DNA of 64,000 bases. Source: Ramlibacter pinisoli. GTDB taxonomy: Bacteria > Pseudomonadota > Gammaproteobacteria > Burkholderiales > Burkholderiaceae_C. Where the stretch lies: positions 166,811 through 230,810 of the forward strand of contig NZ_WSEL01000002.1 in NCBI RefSeq assembly GCF_009758015.1. Direction: 5' to 3'. A program made the translations under genes and the position numbers. Of the stretch, positions 27,263 to 36,181 are shown piece by piece (position 1 is the stretch's first letter; each line of letters opens with the position of its first letter). The notes beneath the pieces were generated by a model. That model saw only the letters and a list, made by a program, of their open reading frames with translations. It did not search any database and was not told where the DNA came from.

Positions 27263-28000
27263 ATGCCCCTGCGCCTGCGCCTGCGCCACCTCATCCTGGG
27301 CGCCGCCCTGCCGCTGTCCGCCGCGGCGGCGGCCGCCAGCTGCGAGGCGGTCTCGCGGCCGCAGCTCACCCCGGTGATCGAGCTGTACACATCCGAGGGC
27401 TGCAGTTCCTGCCCGCCGGCCGACCGCTGGCTGAGCGGGCTGAAGCCGGCGGCGGCCCAGGGCCGCGTGGTCGCCCAGGCCTTCCACGTCGGCTACTGGG
27501 ACAACCTCGGCTGGGTGGACCGCTTCGCGCTGGCCGCCGCCACCGCCCGCCAGCGCGAACTGGCGGCCGCCAACCAGCTGCGCTCGATCTACACGCCGCA
27601 GCTGGTGCGCAATGGCCGCGACTGGCGCGACTACGACTCGGCCCTGCTCACCCGCGCCGAGCCGGCCCGCGCCAGCATCCGGCTGCTGCAGCGCGGCCCC
27701 GACCTGTTCGAGGCCACGGTGGTGCCGACGGCGCCGGACCAGCCGTGGGCGGCCTACTGGACGCTCACCGAGCATGGCCATGCGAGCAAGGTCAGGGCGG
27801 GCGAGAACGCCGGCGCCGAGCTGCGCCACGACTTCGTGGTGCGGCAGTACGTGCCGGCCGGCACCCGCACCGGCACCCAGCAGCTGCAGCTGCGCACCAT
27901 CGCGCGCGACGGCGACGCACCGCGCAGCGCCAACCTGGTGGTGGTCGACCCGGCGACGCTGCAGCCGCTGCAGGCCCTGAGCCTGTCCTGCCCGGGCTGA
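27263..28000 (+). CDS. DUF1223 secreted thioredoxin-like protein
   Basis: The 245-residue protein has a signal peptide (residues 1-25). Next comes the DUF1223 signature ELYTSEGCSSCPPADRW, with a redox-like CSSC pair on a thioredoxin-type fold, then HVGYWDNLGWVDRFA. A periplasmic disulfide or reductase role is suspected for the family but not established. A CCGGAG site precedes the ATG. radA follows 66 bases later on the same strand. Confidence 0.85.
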   Translation: MPLRLRLRHLILGAALPLSAAAAAASCEAVSRPQLTPVIELYTSEGCSSCPPADRWLSGLKPAAAQGRVVAQAFHVGYWDNLGWVDRFALAAATARQRELAAANQLRSIYTPQLVRNGRDWRDYDSALLTRAEPARASIRLLQRGPDLFEATVVPTAPDQPWAAYWTLTEHGHASKVRAGENAGAELRHDFVVRQYVPAGTRTGTQQLQLRTIARDGDAPRSANLVVVDPATLQPLQALSLSCPG

Positions 28001-28066
28001 CCGGCCGGGCGCATCTCCTGCGCCCGCAGGGGGCCGCGGCGCGGGGCCTCGCCTACACTGCCGCGC

Positions 28067-29443
28067 GTGGCCAAGGACAAGACGACTTACAGCTGCAGCG
28101 ACTGCGGCGGCAGCACACCCAAGTGGCAGGGCAAGTGCCCGCACTGCGGTGCCTGGAACACCCTGATCGAGACCGTGGCCGAGGCGCCGGCGGCGCAGCG
28201 GCACCGCTTCGCCGCGCTGGCGCCGACCGCCGCGGTGGCGGTGCTGGCCGACATCGAGGCGGCCGAGGTGCCGCGCACGCCCACCGCCATCGACGAACTG
28301 GACCGGGTGCTGGGCGGCGGCATCGTCGCCGGCGGCGTGGTGCTGATCGGCGGCGACCCCGGCATCGGCAAGTCCACCCTGCTGCTGCAGGCGCTCGACG
28401 GGCTGCAGCGCGCCGGCGTGCCGACGCTGTACGTCACCGGCGAGGAGTCGGGCGCGCAGGTGGCGCTGCGCTCGCGCCGGCTCGGGCTGGAGCGCTCCCA
28501 GGTGCAGGTACTGGCCGAGATCCAGCTGGAGAAGATCCTGGGCACCCTGGCGTCCAGCCAGCCGGCGGTGGCCGTGATCGACTCGATCCAGACCGTCTAC
28601 TCCGACCAGCTCACCTCGGCCCCGGGCTCGGTGGCCCAGGTGCGCGAGTGCGCGGCCCACCTCACGCGCGCCGCCAAGGCCAGCGGCACCACCATCGTGC
28701 TGGTCGGCCACGTCACCAAGGAAGGCGCGCTGGCCGGCCCGCGGGTGCTGGAGCACATGGTCGACACGGTGCTGTACTTCGAGGGCGACACCCACTCCAG
28801 CTTCCGGCTGGTGCGCGCGATCAAGAACCGCTTCGGCGCGGTCAACGAGATCGGCGTGTTCGCCATGACCGACAAGGGCCTCAAGGGCGTGGCCAACCCG
28901 AGCGCCATCTTCCTGTCGCAGCACGCCGAGCCGGTGCCCGGCAGCTGCGTGCTGGTCACCCTGGAGGGCACGCGCCCGATGCTGGTGGAGATCCAGGCCC
29001 TGGTCGACAGCGGCGGGCCCAGCCCGCGCCGGCTGTCGGTCGGCCTGGAGCGCGACCGGCTGGCGATGCTGCTGGCGGTGCTGCACCGGCATGCCGGCGT
29101 CGCCTGCATGGACCAGGACGTGTTCGTCAACGCCGTCGGTGGGGTGCGCATCAGCGAGCCGGCGGCCGACCTGGCGGTGATGCTGGCCATCACCTCGTCG
29201 CTGCGCGGCAAGCCGCTGCCCAAGGGCTTCATCGCCTTCGGCGAGGTCGGCCTGGCCGGCGAGGTGCGGCCGGCGCCGCGCGGCCAGGAGCGCCTGCGCG
29301 AGGCCGCCAAGCTCGGCTTTTCGGTGGCGGTGGTGCCGCGCGCCAACGCGCCCAAGAAGGGCAGCCGCGACCTCGAGGGGCTGGTGATCCACCCGGTCGA
29401 CCGCATCGAGGAGGCGCTGGAGATCGTCCGCGGGCTGGGCTAG
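28067..29443 (+). CDS. radA: DNA repair protein RadA
   Basis: The 458-residue protein has an N-terminal zinc finger (CSDCGGSTPKWQGKCPHC), a RecA-like ATPase with Walker A GGDPGIGKST, the RadA-specific KNRFG motif, and a Lon-protease-like C-terminal domain. RadA drives branch migration during recombinational repair. The start is GTG at 28067, giving the usual MAKDKTTYSC N-terminus. Confidence 0.96.
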   Translation: MAKDKTTYSCSDCGGSTPKWQGKCPHCGAWNTLIETVAEAPAAQRHRFAALAPTAAVAVLADIEAAEVPRTPTAIDELDRVLGGGIVAGGVVLIGGDPGIGKSTLLLQALDGLQRAGVPTLYVTGEESGAQVALRSRRLGLERSQVQVLAEIQLEKILGTLASSQPAVAVIDSIQTVYSDQLTSAPGSVAQVRECAAHLTRAAKASGTTIVLVGHVTKEGALAGPRVLEHMVDTVLYFEGDTHSSFRLVRAIKNRFGAVNEIGVFAMTDKGLKGVANPSAIFLSQHAEPVPGSCVLVTLEGTRPMLVEIQALVDSGGPSPRRLSVGLERDRLAMLLAVLHRHAGVACMDQDVFVNAVGGVRISEPAADLAVMLAITSSLRGKPLPKGFIAFGEVGLAGEVRPAPRGQERLREAAKLGFSVAVVPRANAPKKGSRDLEGLVIHPVDRIEEALEIVRGLG

Positions 29444-29468
29444 GGCGGGGCGGCGACAATCGCTGCCC

Positions 29469-29891
29469 ATGAATTTCCAACGCATCCTGGTTCCCCTGGC
29501 CGGCGTCGCCGTGGCCGTGCTCGCCTGGCGCGCCTACGGCTGGCCCGGCGTCGCCATCGCGCTCACCGGCATTGTCATGTGGGCGCTGCTGCACTTCACC
29601 CGCCTGACCCAGGTCCTCAAGCGCGCCGGCGAGCGGCCGATCGGCTACTGCGACAGCGCCGTGATGCTCAACGCCAAGCTGCGCCCCGGCCTGACGCTGC
29701 TGCACGTGATCGGCATGACGCGGGCGCTGGGCGAGCAGCTCTCGCCCAAGGACGCCCAGCCCGAGGTGTACCGCTGGACCGACGGCTCGGCCTCGCACGT
29801 CACCTGCGACTTCGCCCACGGCAAGCTGGCGCGCTGGGAGCTGCACCGGCCCGATCCGGGCGCCGCCGGGGGCGCGGGGCCCGACCGGTAA
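29469..29891 (+). CDS. Hypothetical membrane-anchored protein
   Basis: The 140-residue protein has two hydrophobic segments (about residues 7-22 and 26-43). A soluble domain follows, with RPIGYCDSAVMLNAKLRPGLTLLHVIGMTRALG. I recognise no domain of known function; similar small proteins appear conserved in Burkholderiales. It lies 25 bases after radA and 38 bases before ilvE on the same strand, probably in one transcript. Confidence 0.7.
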   Translation: MNFQRILVPLAGVAVAVLAWRAYGWPGVAIALTGIVMWALLHFTRLTQVLKRAGERPIGYCDSAVMLNAKLRPGLTLLHVIGMTRALGEQLSPKDAQPEVYRWTDGSASHVTCDFAHGKLARWELHRPDPGAAGGAGPDR

Positions 29892-29929
29892 AATCGCCGG
29901 TTTCCCCGATTACCCGAAGGACCGATTCC

Positions 29930-30865
29930 ATGAGCGTCATCCCCTCCATGGCCGACCGCGACGGCAAGATCTGGATGGACGGCGAGATGGTGGACTGGCG
30001 CGACGCCAAGATCCACGTGCTGACCCATACGCTGCATTACGGCTGCGGGGCGTTCGAGGGCGTGCGCGCCTACAACACCGTCGACGGCACCGCCATCTTC
30101 CGGCTGCAGGAGCACACCGACCGCCTGTTCAACAGCGCCAAGATCCTGCGCATGCAGCTGCCCTTCAGCAAGGAGCAGGTCAACGAGGCGCAGAAGGCCG
30201 TCGTCAAGGCCAACAAGCTGGAGAGCTGCTACATCCGTCCGCTCACCTGGATCGGCTCGCAGAAGCTGGGCGTCAGCCCGAAGGGCAACACCATCCACCT
30301 GATGGTGGCGGCCTGGGCCTGGGGCGCCTACCTGGGCGAGGAGGGCATGAAGCGCGGCATCCGCGTCAAGACCTCCAGCTACACCCGCCACCACGTCAAC
30401 ATCACGATGACGCAGGCCAAGGCGGTGTCCAACTACAGCAACTCCATCCTGGCCAACATGGAGGCCCTGGACGACGGCTACGACGAGGCGCTGCTGCTCG
30501 ACAGCTCGGGCTTCGTCAGCGAGGGTGCCGGCGAGAACGTGTTCGTGGTCAAGGACGGCGTGGTCTACACGCCCGACCTGTCGGCCGGTGCGCTCAACGG
30601 CATCACCCGCAACACCGTGCTGCACATCTGCAAGGACCTGGGCATCGAGCTGGTGCAAAAGCGCATCACCCGCGACGAGATCTACATCGCCGACGAGGCC
30701 TTCTTCACCGGCACCGCCGCCGAGGTCACGCCCATCCGCGAACTCGACCGGGTGCAGATCGGCATCGGCTCGCGCGGCCCGGTCACCGAGAAGATCCAGT
30801 CGGCCTTCTTCGACATCGTCAACGGCCGCAACCCCCAGTACGCCCACTGGCTCACGAAGGTCTGA
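29930..30865 (+). CDS. ilvE: Branched-chain amino acid aminotransferase
   Basis: The 311-residue class IV aminotransferase has the PLP lysine in MTQAKAVSNYSNS, with LHYGCGAFEGVRAY near the start and EGAGENVFVVKDG. It performs the last step of valine, leucine and isoleucine synthesis. A CHCC zinc-finger gene follows after 1 base, a pairing typical of Burkholderiales. Confidence 0.95.
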   Translation: MSVIPSMADRDGKIWMDGEMVDWRDAKIHVLTHTLHYGCGAFEGVRAYNTVDGTAIFRLQEHTDRLFNSAKILRMQLPFSKEQVNEAQKAVVKANKLESCYIRPLTWIGSQKLGVSPKGNTIHLMVAAWAWGAYLGEEGMKRGIRVKTSSYTRHHVNITMTQAKAVSNYSNSILANMEALDDGYDEALLLDSSGFVSEGAGENVFVVKDGVVYTPDLSAGALNGITRNTVLHICKDLGIELVQKRITRDEIYIADEAFFTGTAAEVTPIRELDRVQIGIGSRGPVTEKIQSAFFDIVNGRNPQYAHWLTKV

Positions 30866-30866
30866 A

Positions 30867-31094
30867 GTGAACGCTCCCGCCCGCAAGGAAGCCGTCGTCG
30901 AACTGCTCGCCAAGGACCTCAACGGCAACGGCGGCATCTTCTGCCCCAGCCCGGTCGCCGGCATGCAGCTGTGGAACACCCACCCGCGCGTGTTCCTGGA
31001 CATCACGCACGGCGGCGGCGGCGCGGCCAAGTGCCCGTACTGCGGCACCGTCTACAAGCTCAAGGCCGGCGAACAGGCTGGCGGCCACCACTGA
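30867..31094 (+). CDS. CHCC-type zinc-finger domain protein
   Basis: The 75-residue protein has the zf-CHCC pattern: a Cys in GIFCPSP, a His in NTHPRVFLDI, and the pair CPYCGTVYKL. It resembles the mitochondrial complex I subunit NDUFS6-like zinc finger and bacterial homologues of unknown role. The start is GTG at 30867, 1 base after the ilvE stop; an ATG is not available in frame nearby. Confidence 0.87.
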   Translation: MNAPARKEAVVELLAKDLNGNGGIFCPSPVAGMQLWNTHPRVFLDITHGGGGAAKCPYCGTVYKLKAGEQAGGHH

Positions 31095-31104
31095 CCCCTG
31101 CGCC

Positions 31105-32109
31105 GTGACGCGCACGCTGGTCATCGCCCCGCAGTGGATCGGCGATGCGGTGATGACCGAGCCGCTGCTGCGCCGGCTGCATGCGCGCGGCGAGCAGCTC
31201 ACGGTCGGCGCCGTGCCCTGGGTGGCGCCGGTCTACCGGGCCATGCCCCAGGTCGGCGCCGTGGTCGAATTCCCGTTCCAGCACGGCGGGCTGCAGTTCG
31301 CGGCCCGGCGCCGGCTGGCGCGCGAACTGGACGGCCGCTTCGACGCCGCCTACGTGCTGCCCAACTCGCTCAAGAGCGCGCTGCTGCCGTTCCTGGCCGG
31401 CATCCCGCGCCGGGTGGGCTACCTCGGCGAGGCGCGGGTCGGACTGCTGACGCACCGGCTGCGCAATCCCAAGGGCAAGCCGCCGATGGTGGCGTTCTAT
31501 TCGGCTCTCAGCGGCGACACCGCGGGGCTGGAGCAGGACGTGCCGCGGCTGCAGCTGGCCGCCGCCGCCATCGACGGCGCGCTGGCGCAGCAGGGGCTGG
31601 CGCGCGGCGGCTACCTGGTGTTCGCGCCGGGCGCCGAATTCGGCCCGTCCAAGCGCTGGCCCGAGGCCCACTACGCGCAGCTGGCCGCCGGCCAGGCGCT
31701 GCCGGTGCTGCTGCTCGGCTCGGCCAAGGATGCGCCGGTGGCCGAGGCCATCGTGCAGGCGTCCGGCGGCCGGGCCCGCAACCTGGCCGGCCGCACCGGC
31801 CTGGCCGAGGCCTTCGCCTTGATCGCTGGCGCCCGCGCCATGGTCAGCAACGACTCGGGCCTGATGCACGTGGCGGCCGCCTTCGGCGTGCCGCAGGTGG
31901 CCCTGTTCGGCTCCTCCAGCCCGCTGCACACGCCGCCACTGAACGAACACGCGCAAATCCTGTGGCTCAAGCAGGACCCGGCCTACCAGCCGCCGCTGGA
32001 CTGCGCGCCCTGCTTCCAGCGCGAGTGCCCGCTGGGCCACCACCGCTGCCTGGTCGACCTCGGCCCGGCCCGGGTGGCGCAGGCGCTTCAGGCCGCCAGC
32101 AGGTCCTGA
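31105..32109 (+). CDS. waaF: ADP-heptose:LPS heptosyltransferase II
   Basis: The 334-residue GT9-family enzyme begins with the typical APQWIGDAVMTEPLL. Its C-terminal half carries GAEFGPSKRWPEAHYAQL and VSNDSGLMHVAAA, which bind ADP-heptose. It adds the second heptose to the LPS inner core at the cytoplasmic face. The start is GTG at 31105. Its last 22 bases overlap the convergent LysR gene. Confidence 0.93.
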   Translation: MTRTLVIAPQWIGDAVMTEPLLRRLHARGEQLTVGAVPWVAPVYRAMPQVGAVVEFPFQHGGLQFAARRRLARELDGRFDAAYVLPNSLKSALLPFLAGIPRRVGYLGEARVGLLTHRLRNPKGKPPMVAFYSALSGDTAGLEQDVPRLQLAAAAIDGALAQQGLARGGYLVFAPGAEFGPSKRWPEAHYAQLAAGQALPVLLLGSAKDAPVAEAIVQASGGRARNLAGRTGLAEAFALIAGARAMVSNDSGLMHVAAAFGVPQVALFGSSSPLHTPPLNEHAQILWLKQDPAYQPPLDCAPCFQRECPLGHHRCLVDLGPARVAQALQAASRS

Positions 32110-32948
32110 AGCCGCGCCAGCGCCGTCGACGGCGCGCCGTTCCAGACCAGGTGGGTGCGGTTGCGCCGGATGCGCGCCGGCAGCTCGTGCTGCCGCACGT
32201 CGCCGGCGCTGCGCAGCGCCGCCAGCAGCGAGCGCGGCACGATGGCGAAGCCGGTGCCGGCGGCCACGCAGGCGATCATGGCCTGGTAGGACGCGAACTC
32301 CAGCGTGCGCGCCGGCATCACCGCCGCCGCCCCCAGCCAGTCCTCGATGCGCTTCCTGTACGAGCAGCCGTTGGCGAACGCGATCAGGGTGCGGCCGGCC
32401 AGGTCCTGCGCGCGCCGCACGGTGTCCAGTTCGCGCGGCGTGACCAGCACCAGCTCCTCCTCGTAGACCGGCTGCGACGCCAGCCCGGGGGCGGTGAACG
32501 GCTCGGAGACGAAGGCGGCCTCGAGCTCGAAGCCGGCGACGCGCTGGACCAGCGCGCCGGTGGTGCCGGTGGCCAGCTCGACCACCACGCCCGGGTGCTG
32601 CTGGTGGTAGCGCGCCAGCAGCGGGCCGAGCCGGCTGCCGGCGGTGCTCTCGAGCGAGCCGATGCGCAGCACGCCGCGCGGCCCCTCGGTGCGCAGCGCC
32701 GTCTCGGCCTCGTCGGCCAGCCGGAACAGCCGCTGGGTGTAGGACAGCAGCAGTTCGCCCTCGGGCGACAGCACGATGGAGCGGCCCTGCTTGCGGAACA
32801 GGGTGCGCCCGAGCCGCTGCTCGAGCTGCTTGATGCGGGTGGTGACGTTGGACTGCACCCGGCCCAGCTTGCCGGCCGCGCGGATGATGCCGCCCTCCTG
32901 CACCACGGTGCGGAAGATCTCCAGCGAGTCGAGGTCGAGTGTTCTCAT
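32088..32948 (-). CDS. LysR-family transcriptional regulator
   Basis: The 286-residue protein has an N-terminal winged HTH (LDLDSLEIFRTVVQEGG ... VQSNVTTRIKQLE) and a substrate-binding effector domain. It is transcribed divergently from a YbfB/YjiJ-type MFS exporter gene and presumably regulates it. Dyads in the 64-base gap are candidate operators. Effector unknown. Confidence 0.92.
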   Translation of the reverse strand: MRTLDLDSLEIFRTVVQEGGIIRAAGKLGRVQSNVTTRIKQLEQRLGRTLFRKQGRSIVLSPEGELLLSYTQRLFRLADEAETALRTEGPRGVLRIGSLESTAGSRLGPLLARYHQQHPGVVVELATGTTGALVQRVAGFELEAAFVSEPFTAPGLASQPVYEEELVLVTPRELDTVRRAQDLAGRTLIAFANGCSYRKRIEDWLGAAAVMPARTLEFASYQAMIACVAAGTGFAIVPRSLLAALRSAGDVRQHELPARIRRNRTHLVWNGAPSTALARLQDLLAA

Positions 32949-32951
32949 GGG

Positions 32952-32998
32952 GAGAATGGTCCTTCACGAAAATTCATTTGTGGGCCGACTCCATTCTC
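32952..32998. promoter_or_regulatory. LysR/MFS divergent control region with two dyads
   Basis: A perfect outer dyad GAGAATGG ... CCATTCTC spans the gap. Inside it lies an interrupted palindrome, CACGAAAATTCATTTGTG (32965-32982), of the size and CAC/GTG pattern expected for a LysR-type site. Regulation of both flanking genes from here is inferred. Confidence 0.5.
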
Positions 32999-33012
32999 GG
33001 TGTAATCGCGCC

Positions 33013-34221
33013 GTGAGTCCCCATCGCACCACCCCTGCCGCCCCGCTGCCGCCCTGGATGATCGGCCTCGCCGGGCTGCTGTCGCTGGCGGTCGCGATGG
33101 GCATCGGGCGCTTCGCGTTCACGCCGCTGCTGCCGCTGATGCTGCAGGCCGGCCAGCTCGACGTGGGGGCCGGCGGCTGGCTGGCCGCCGCCAACTACGT
33201 CGGCTACCTGGTGGGCGCGCTCACCGCCTCGCGCACCGGCTGGCCGGCCGCCCGGCTGGCGCTGGTCGCGCTGGTCGGCACCGCGCTACTGACGGCGGCG
33301 ATGGCGCTCGGCGGCCCGGTGCCCTGGCTGGCGGCCTTGCGGCTGCTGGCCGGGATCGCCAGCGCCTGGGCCTTCGTCGCCACCAGCATCTGGTGCCTGG
33401 CCGCGCTGGCGGCCCACGGCGCCACGCCCTGGGCCAGCGCCCTGTACGCCGGCGTCGGCCTGGGCATCGCCGTGGCCGGGCTGGACTGCCTGGTCGGCGC
33501 CAGCGCCGGTTGGAGCGCCGACGCGCTCTGGATCCAGCTCGGCGTCCTGGCCGCGCTGCTGGTCGCGCCGGTGGCCTGGGTGCTGGTCCGCCTGCCGGCG
33601 GCGCCGACCGGCCGCGCGGCCGGCGCGCCGGCCCCCCTGCCGGCCGGCAGCCGCGGGCTGGTCGCGGCCTACGCGATGCTCGGCTTCGGCTACATCCTGC
33701 CGGCGACCTTCCTGCCGGCGATGGCGCGCACGCTGGTCGACGACCCGCGCCTGTTCGGCCTGGCCTGGCCGGCCTTCGGCGCCACCGCCGCGCTGTCGAC
33801 GCTGGTGGCCGCGCGCGCGCTGCGGCGGCTGCCGCGGCTGCAGCTGTGGGCCGCCGCGCACGTGCTGATGGGCCTGGGCGTGCTGCTGCCGAGCCTGTGG
33901 CTGACCGGCTGGTCCATCGCCGCCTCGGCGCTGCTGGTCGGCGGCACCTTCATGGTGGTGACGCTGGCCGGCGTGCAGGAGATCCGGGCCCGCGCGCAGG
34001 GCGACGCCACCCGCCTGGTGGGCTGGATGACCACCGCCTTCGCGCTCGGCCAGATCGCCGGCCCGGTGGCCTCCGCCCTGCTGCTGCGGCTGGCGCCGGC
34101 GCATGGCCTCGACCTCGCCCTGCAGGCCGGCGCGGCCAGCCTGTTCGCCAGCGCCGCCTGGCTGTGGCGCGCCGCACCCTGTCCCGCTTCCCCTTCGCCG
34201 GAGACCCTCCATGCCCGCTGA
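33013..34221 (+). CDS. YbfB/YjiJ-family MFS transporter
   Basis: The 402-residue protein has twelve predicted helices and the family opening AVAMGIGRFAFTPLLPLM, followed by WLAAANYVGYLVGAL. Substrate unknown. The start is taken as GTG at 33013, directly before the first helix; longer in-frame extensions run into the control region. Its end overlaps the next gene by 11 bases, indicating co-transcription. Confidence 0.87.
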   Translation: MSPHRTTPAAPLPPWMIGLAGLLSLAVAMGIGRFAFTPLLPLMLQAGQLDVGAGGWLAAANYVGYLVGALTASRTGWPAARLALVALVGTALLTAAMALGGPVPWLAALRLLAGIASAWAFVATSIWCLAALAAHGATPWASALYAGVGLGIAVAGLDCLVGASAGWSADALWIQLGVLAALLVAPVAWVLVRLPAAPTGRAAGAPAPLPAGSRGLVAAYAMLGFGYILPATFLPAMARTLVDDPRLFGLAWPAFGATAALSTLVAARALRRLPRLQLWAAAHVLMGLGVLLPSLWLTGWSIAASALLVGGTFMVVTLAGVQEIRARAQGDATRLVGWMTTAFALGQIAGPVASALLLRLAPAHGLDLALQAGAASLFASAAWLWRAAPCPASPSPETLHAR

Positions 34222-34825
34222 CACCACCGCCCCCGACTTGCGCCAGGGCTCCGCCACGCCCTGGCGCGAGCGCATGCCGCTGCCTCCATCCGAGGCCATG
34301 AGCGAGGCCCAGCGGGCGGCGGCGCAGGCGCTCATCGACGGCCCGCGCAAGGGCGTCTACGGCCCGTTCCTGCCCCTGCTGCGCAGCCCCGAGCTGCTCG
34401 ACCGCGTGGCCCGCATGGGCGAGTACCTGCGCTTCGGCAGCGTGCTGCCGGCGCGGGTGCGCGAATTCGCCACCTGCATCGCGGCCCGCCATGCCGGCAA
34501 CCAGTTCGAGTGGCACATGCATGCACCGCTGGCCCAGCAGGCCGGCGTCGAGGCCGCCGTGCTGGACGCCCTGCGCCAGGGCGCGCGCCCGGCCGGGCTG
34601 GCCGGCGACGATGCGCTGGTGCTGGACTTCAGCGGCGAGCTGCTGCACCAGCACGGCTGCAGCGAGCCGACCTATGCCCGGGCGGTCGACCGCTGGGGCG
34701 AGCAGGGCGTGGTGGAACTCACCGCGCTGCTCGGCTACTTCGTGCTGGTGTCCTGGGTGATGAACGTGGCCCACACGCCGGCGCAGTCAGCGGCCGGCGC
34801 GGCGCTGCCGCCGTTCCCGCTCTGA
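34211..34825 (+). CDS. Carboxymuconolactone decarboxylase (AhpD-like) family protein
   Basis: The 204-residue all-helical protein has the CMD-domain segment TCIAARHAGNQFEWHMH. The Cys-x2-Cys redox pair of AhpD is absent, so a lactonase, decarboxylase or other role is more likely than peroxidase partner. It is coupled to the MFS gene by an 11-base overlap and sits under the likely control of the divergent LysR protein. Confidence 0.8.
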   Translation: MPADTTAPDLRQGSATPWRERMPLPPSEAMSEAQRAAAQALIDGPRKGVYGPFLPLLRSPELLDRVARMGEYLRFGSVLPARVREFATCIAARHAGNQFEWHMHAPLAQQAGVEAAVLDALRQGARPAGLAGDDALVLDFSGELLHQHGCSEPTYARAVDRWGEQGVVELTALLGYFVLVSWVMNVAHTPAQSAAGAALPPFPL

Positions 34826-34841
34826 CCCGGCCGCGGCGGCC

Positions 34842-34867
34842 AAAAAAGAACCGCCCCGTCGGGGCGG
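34842..34867 (-). terminator. Terminator of the two-component operon (minus strand)
   Basis: The hairpin CCGCCCC/GGGGCGG with a 3-base loop is followed, on the minus strand, by TTCTTTTTT. It stands between the convergent CMD gene and the histidine kinase and serves the leftward transcript. Confidence 0.85.
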
Positions 34868-35011
34868 CTGCGAGGGATCCCGGCTGGGATCCGCTGGGGA
34901 GACCGCTCTCCCCGGGGCCGGGCCATGGCGCGTGACAGCGTCGGAACGGACTTTAGTGGCGTGCCCGCGCGGCGGGCGGCGGCCTTACAAAACGGAACAA
35001 AGGCGCCCGGC

Positions 35012-36175
35012 TCACAACGGCAGTTGCAGCACGAAGCAGGCGCCACCGCCGGCGCGCGCCTCGCAGTGCACGCTGCCGTGGTGGCGCTGGGCGATCGAGC
35101 GGACCAGCGCCAGCCCCAGCCCCACGCCGCCTTCGCGCTCGCTGGCCCCCGGCAGGCGGTAGAACGGCTCGAAGATGCGCTCGCGCTGCTCGGGCGGCAC
35201 GCCCGGCCCGCGGTCGCAGACCTGCACCACGGCGCGCCCGCTGTCGCGCCGCACCGCCACCTCGACCGGCCCGTCGGTGTAGCGGCGCGCGTTCTCCAGC
35301 AGGTTGCGCACCGCCCGGCGCAGCAGCTTGGACACCCCCTGCGCCACCACCTCGCCGCCGGCCTCGTCGGCCGCCAGCTCGGCCCCGGCGCGCGCGCATT
35401 CCTCGGCGACCAGGCCCAGCAGGTCGACCGTCTCGACCGTGCCGACGTCGCTGGCGCGGGCGTCCAGCCGGCTGGCCAGCAGGATCTCGTCGATCAGCTG
35501 GTCGAGCTCGCCGATGCTGCGCAGCATCTCGTCGCGCTGGGCCGGGGTGGGTGCGCCCTCCATCAGTTCCAGGCCCATGCGGATGCGCGCCAGCGGCGAG
35601 CGCAGCTCGTGCGAGGCATTGGCCAGCAGCGACTTGTGGCTGCGCAACAGCGTCTCGACGCGCTCGGCGGCCTGGTTGAAGCGATGGCCCAGGAACGCCA
35701 CCTCGTCGTGGCCGCTGACCTCGACCCGCGCGCCCAGGTCGCCCTGGCCCCAGCGCTCGACGCCGCTGCGCAGCGTCTCCAGCCGCTTGGTCAGGCGGCG
35801 GATGATGGGATAGGTGGCGATCGCGACCGCCAGCGCCGTGATGCCCAGCATCCACAGCAGGCCGGTGTTGCCGCGCGGCCAGGGCCGCGGCGGCGGGCGT
35901 TCGCCGGGGCCGCGCGGGCGCGGCGGCAGCTGCACGACCACCGTGCTGCCGTCGTTCATGGCGACCTGGAACTCGACCCCCTGGCCGGGCGAGCGGATCG
36001 GACGCGTGCGCGCCTGGCCCAGGATGTCGCCGTCCTCGCTGCGGATGATGACGTCGCGCGGCGGCGCCTGGTCGGCCGTCAGCCGTACCAGCCAGCCGAA
36101 CGCGAAGGTGAGCACGAACACGCCGGCCACCACGGCCAGCCAGATGCGCAGGTAGAGCGGGAAACGCAGCTTCAC
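35012..36175 (-). CDS. Sensor histidine kinase
   Basis: The 387-residue kinase has a first membrane helix (about 8-30), a short periplasmic domain with a Pro/Arg-rich end, a second helix (about 104-125), HAMP, a DHp domain with His189 in NASHELRSPL, and a HATPase with NLLENARRYT and GVGLGLALV. The response regulator gene ends 6 bases upstream. The periplasmic part is too short and variable to name a signal. Confidence 0.92.
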   Translation of the reverse strand: MKLRFPLYLRIWLAVVAGVFVLTFAFGWLVRLTADQAPPRDVIIRSEDGDILGQARTRPIRSPGQGVEFQVAMNDGSTVVVQLPPRPRGPGERPPPRPWPRGNTGLLWMLGITALAVAIATYPIIRRLTKRLETLRSGVERWGQGDLGARVEVSGHDEVAFLGHRFNQAAERVETLLRSHKSLLANASHELRSPLARIRMGLELMEGAPTPAQRDEMLRSIGELDQLIDEILLASRLDARASDVGTVETVDLLGLVAEECARAGAELAADEAGGEVVAQGVSKLLRRAVRNLLENARRYTDGPVEVAVRRDSGRAVVQVCDRGPGVPPEQRERIFEPFYRLPGASEREGGVGLGLALVRSIAQRHHGSVHCEARAGGGACFVLQLPL

Positions 36176-36181
36176 ACCGCG

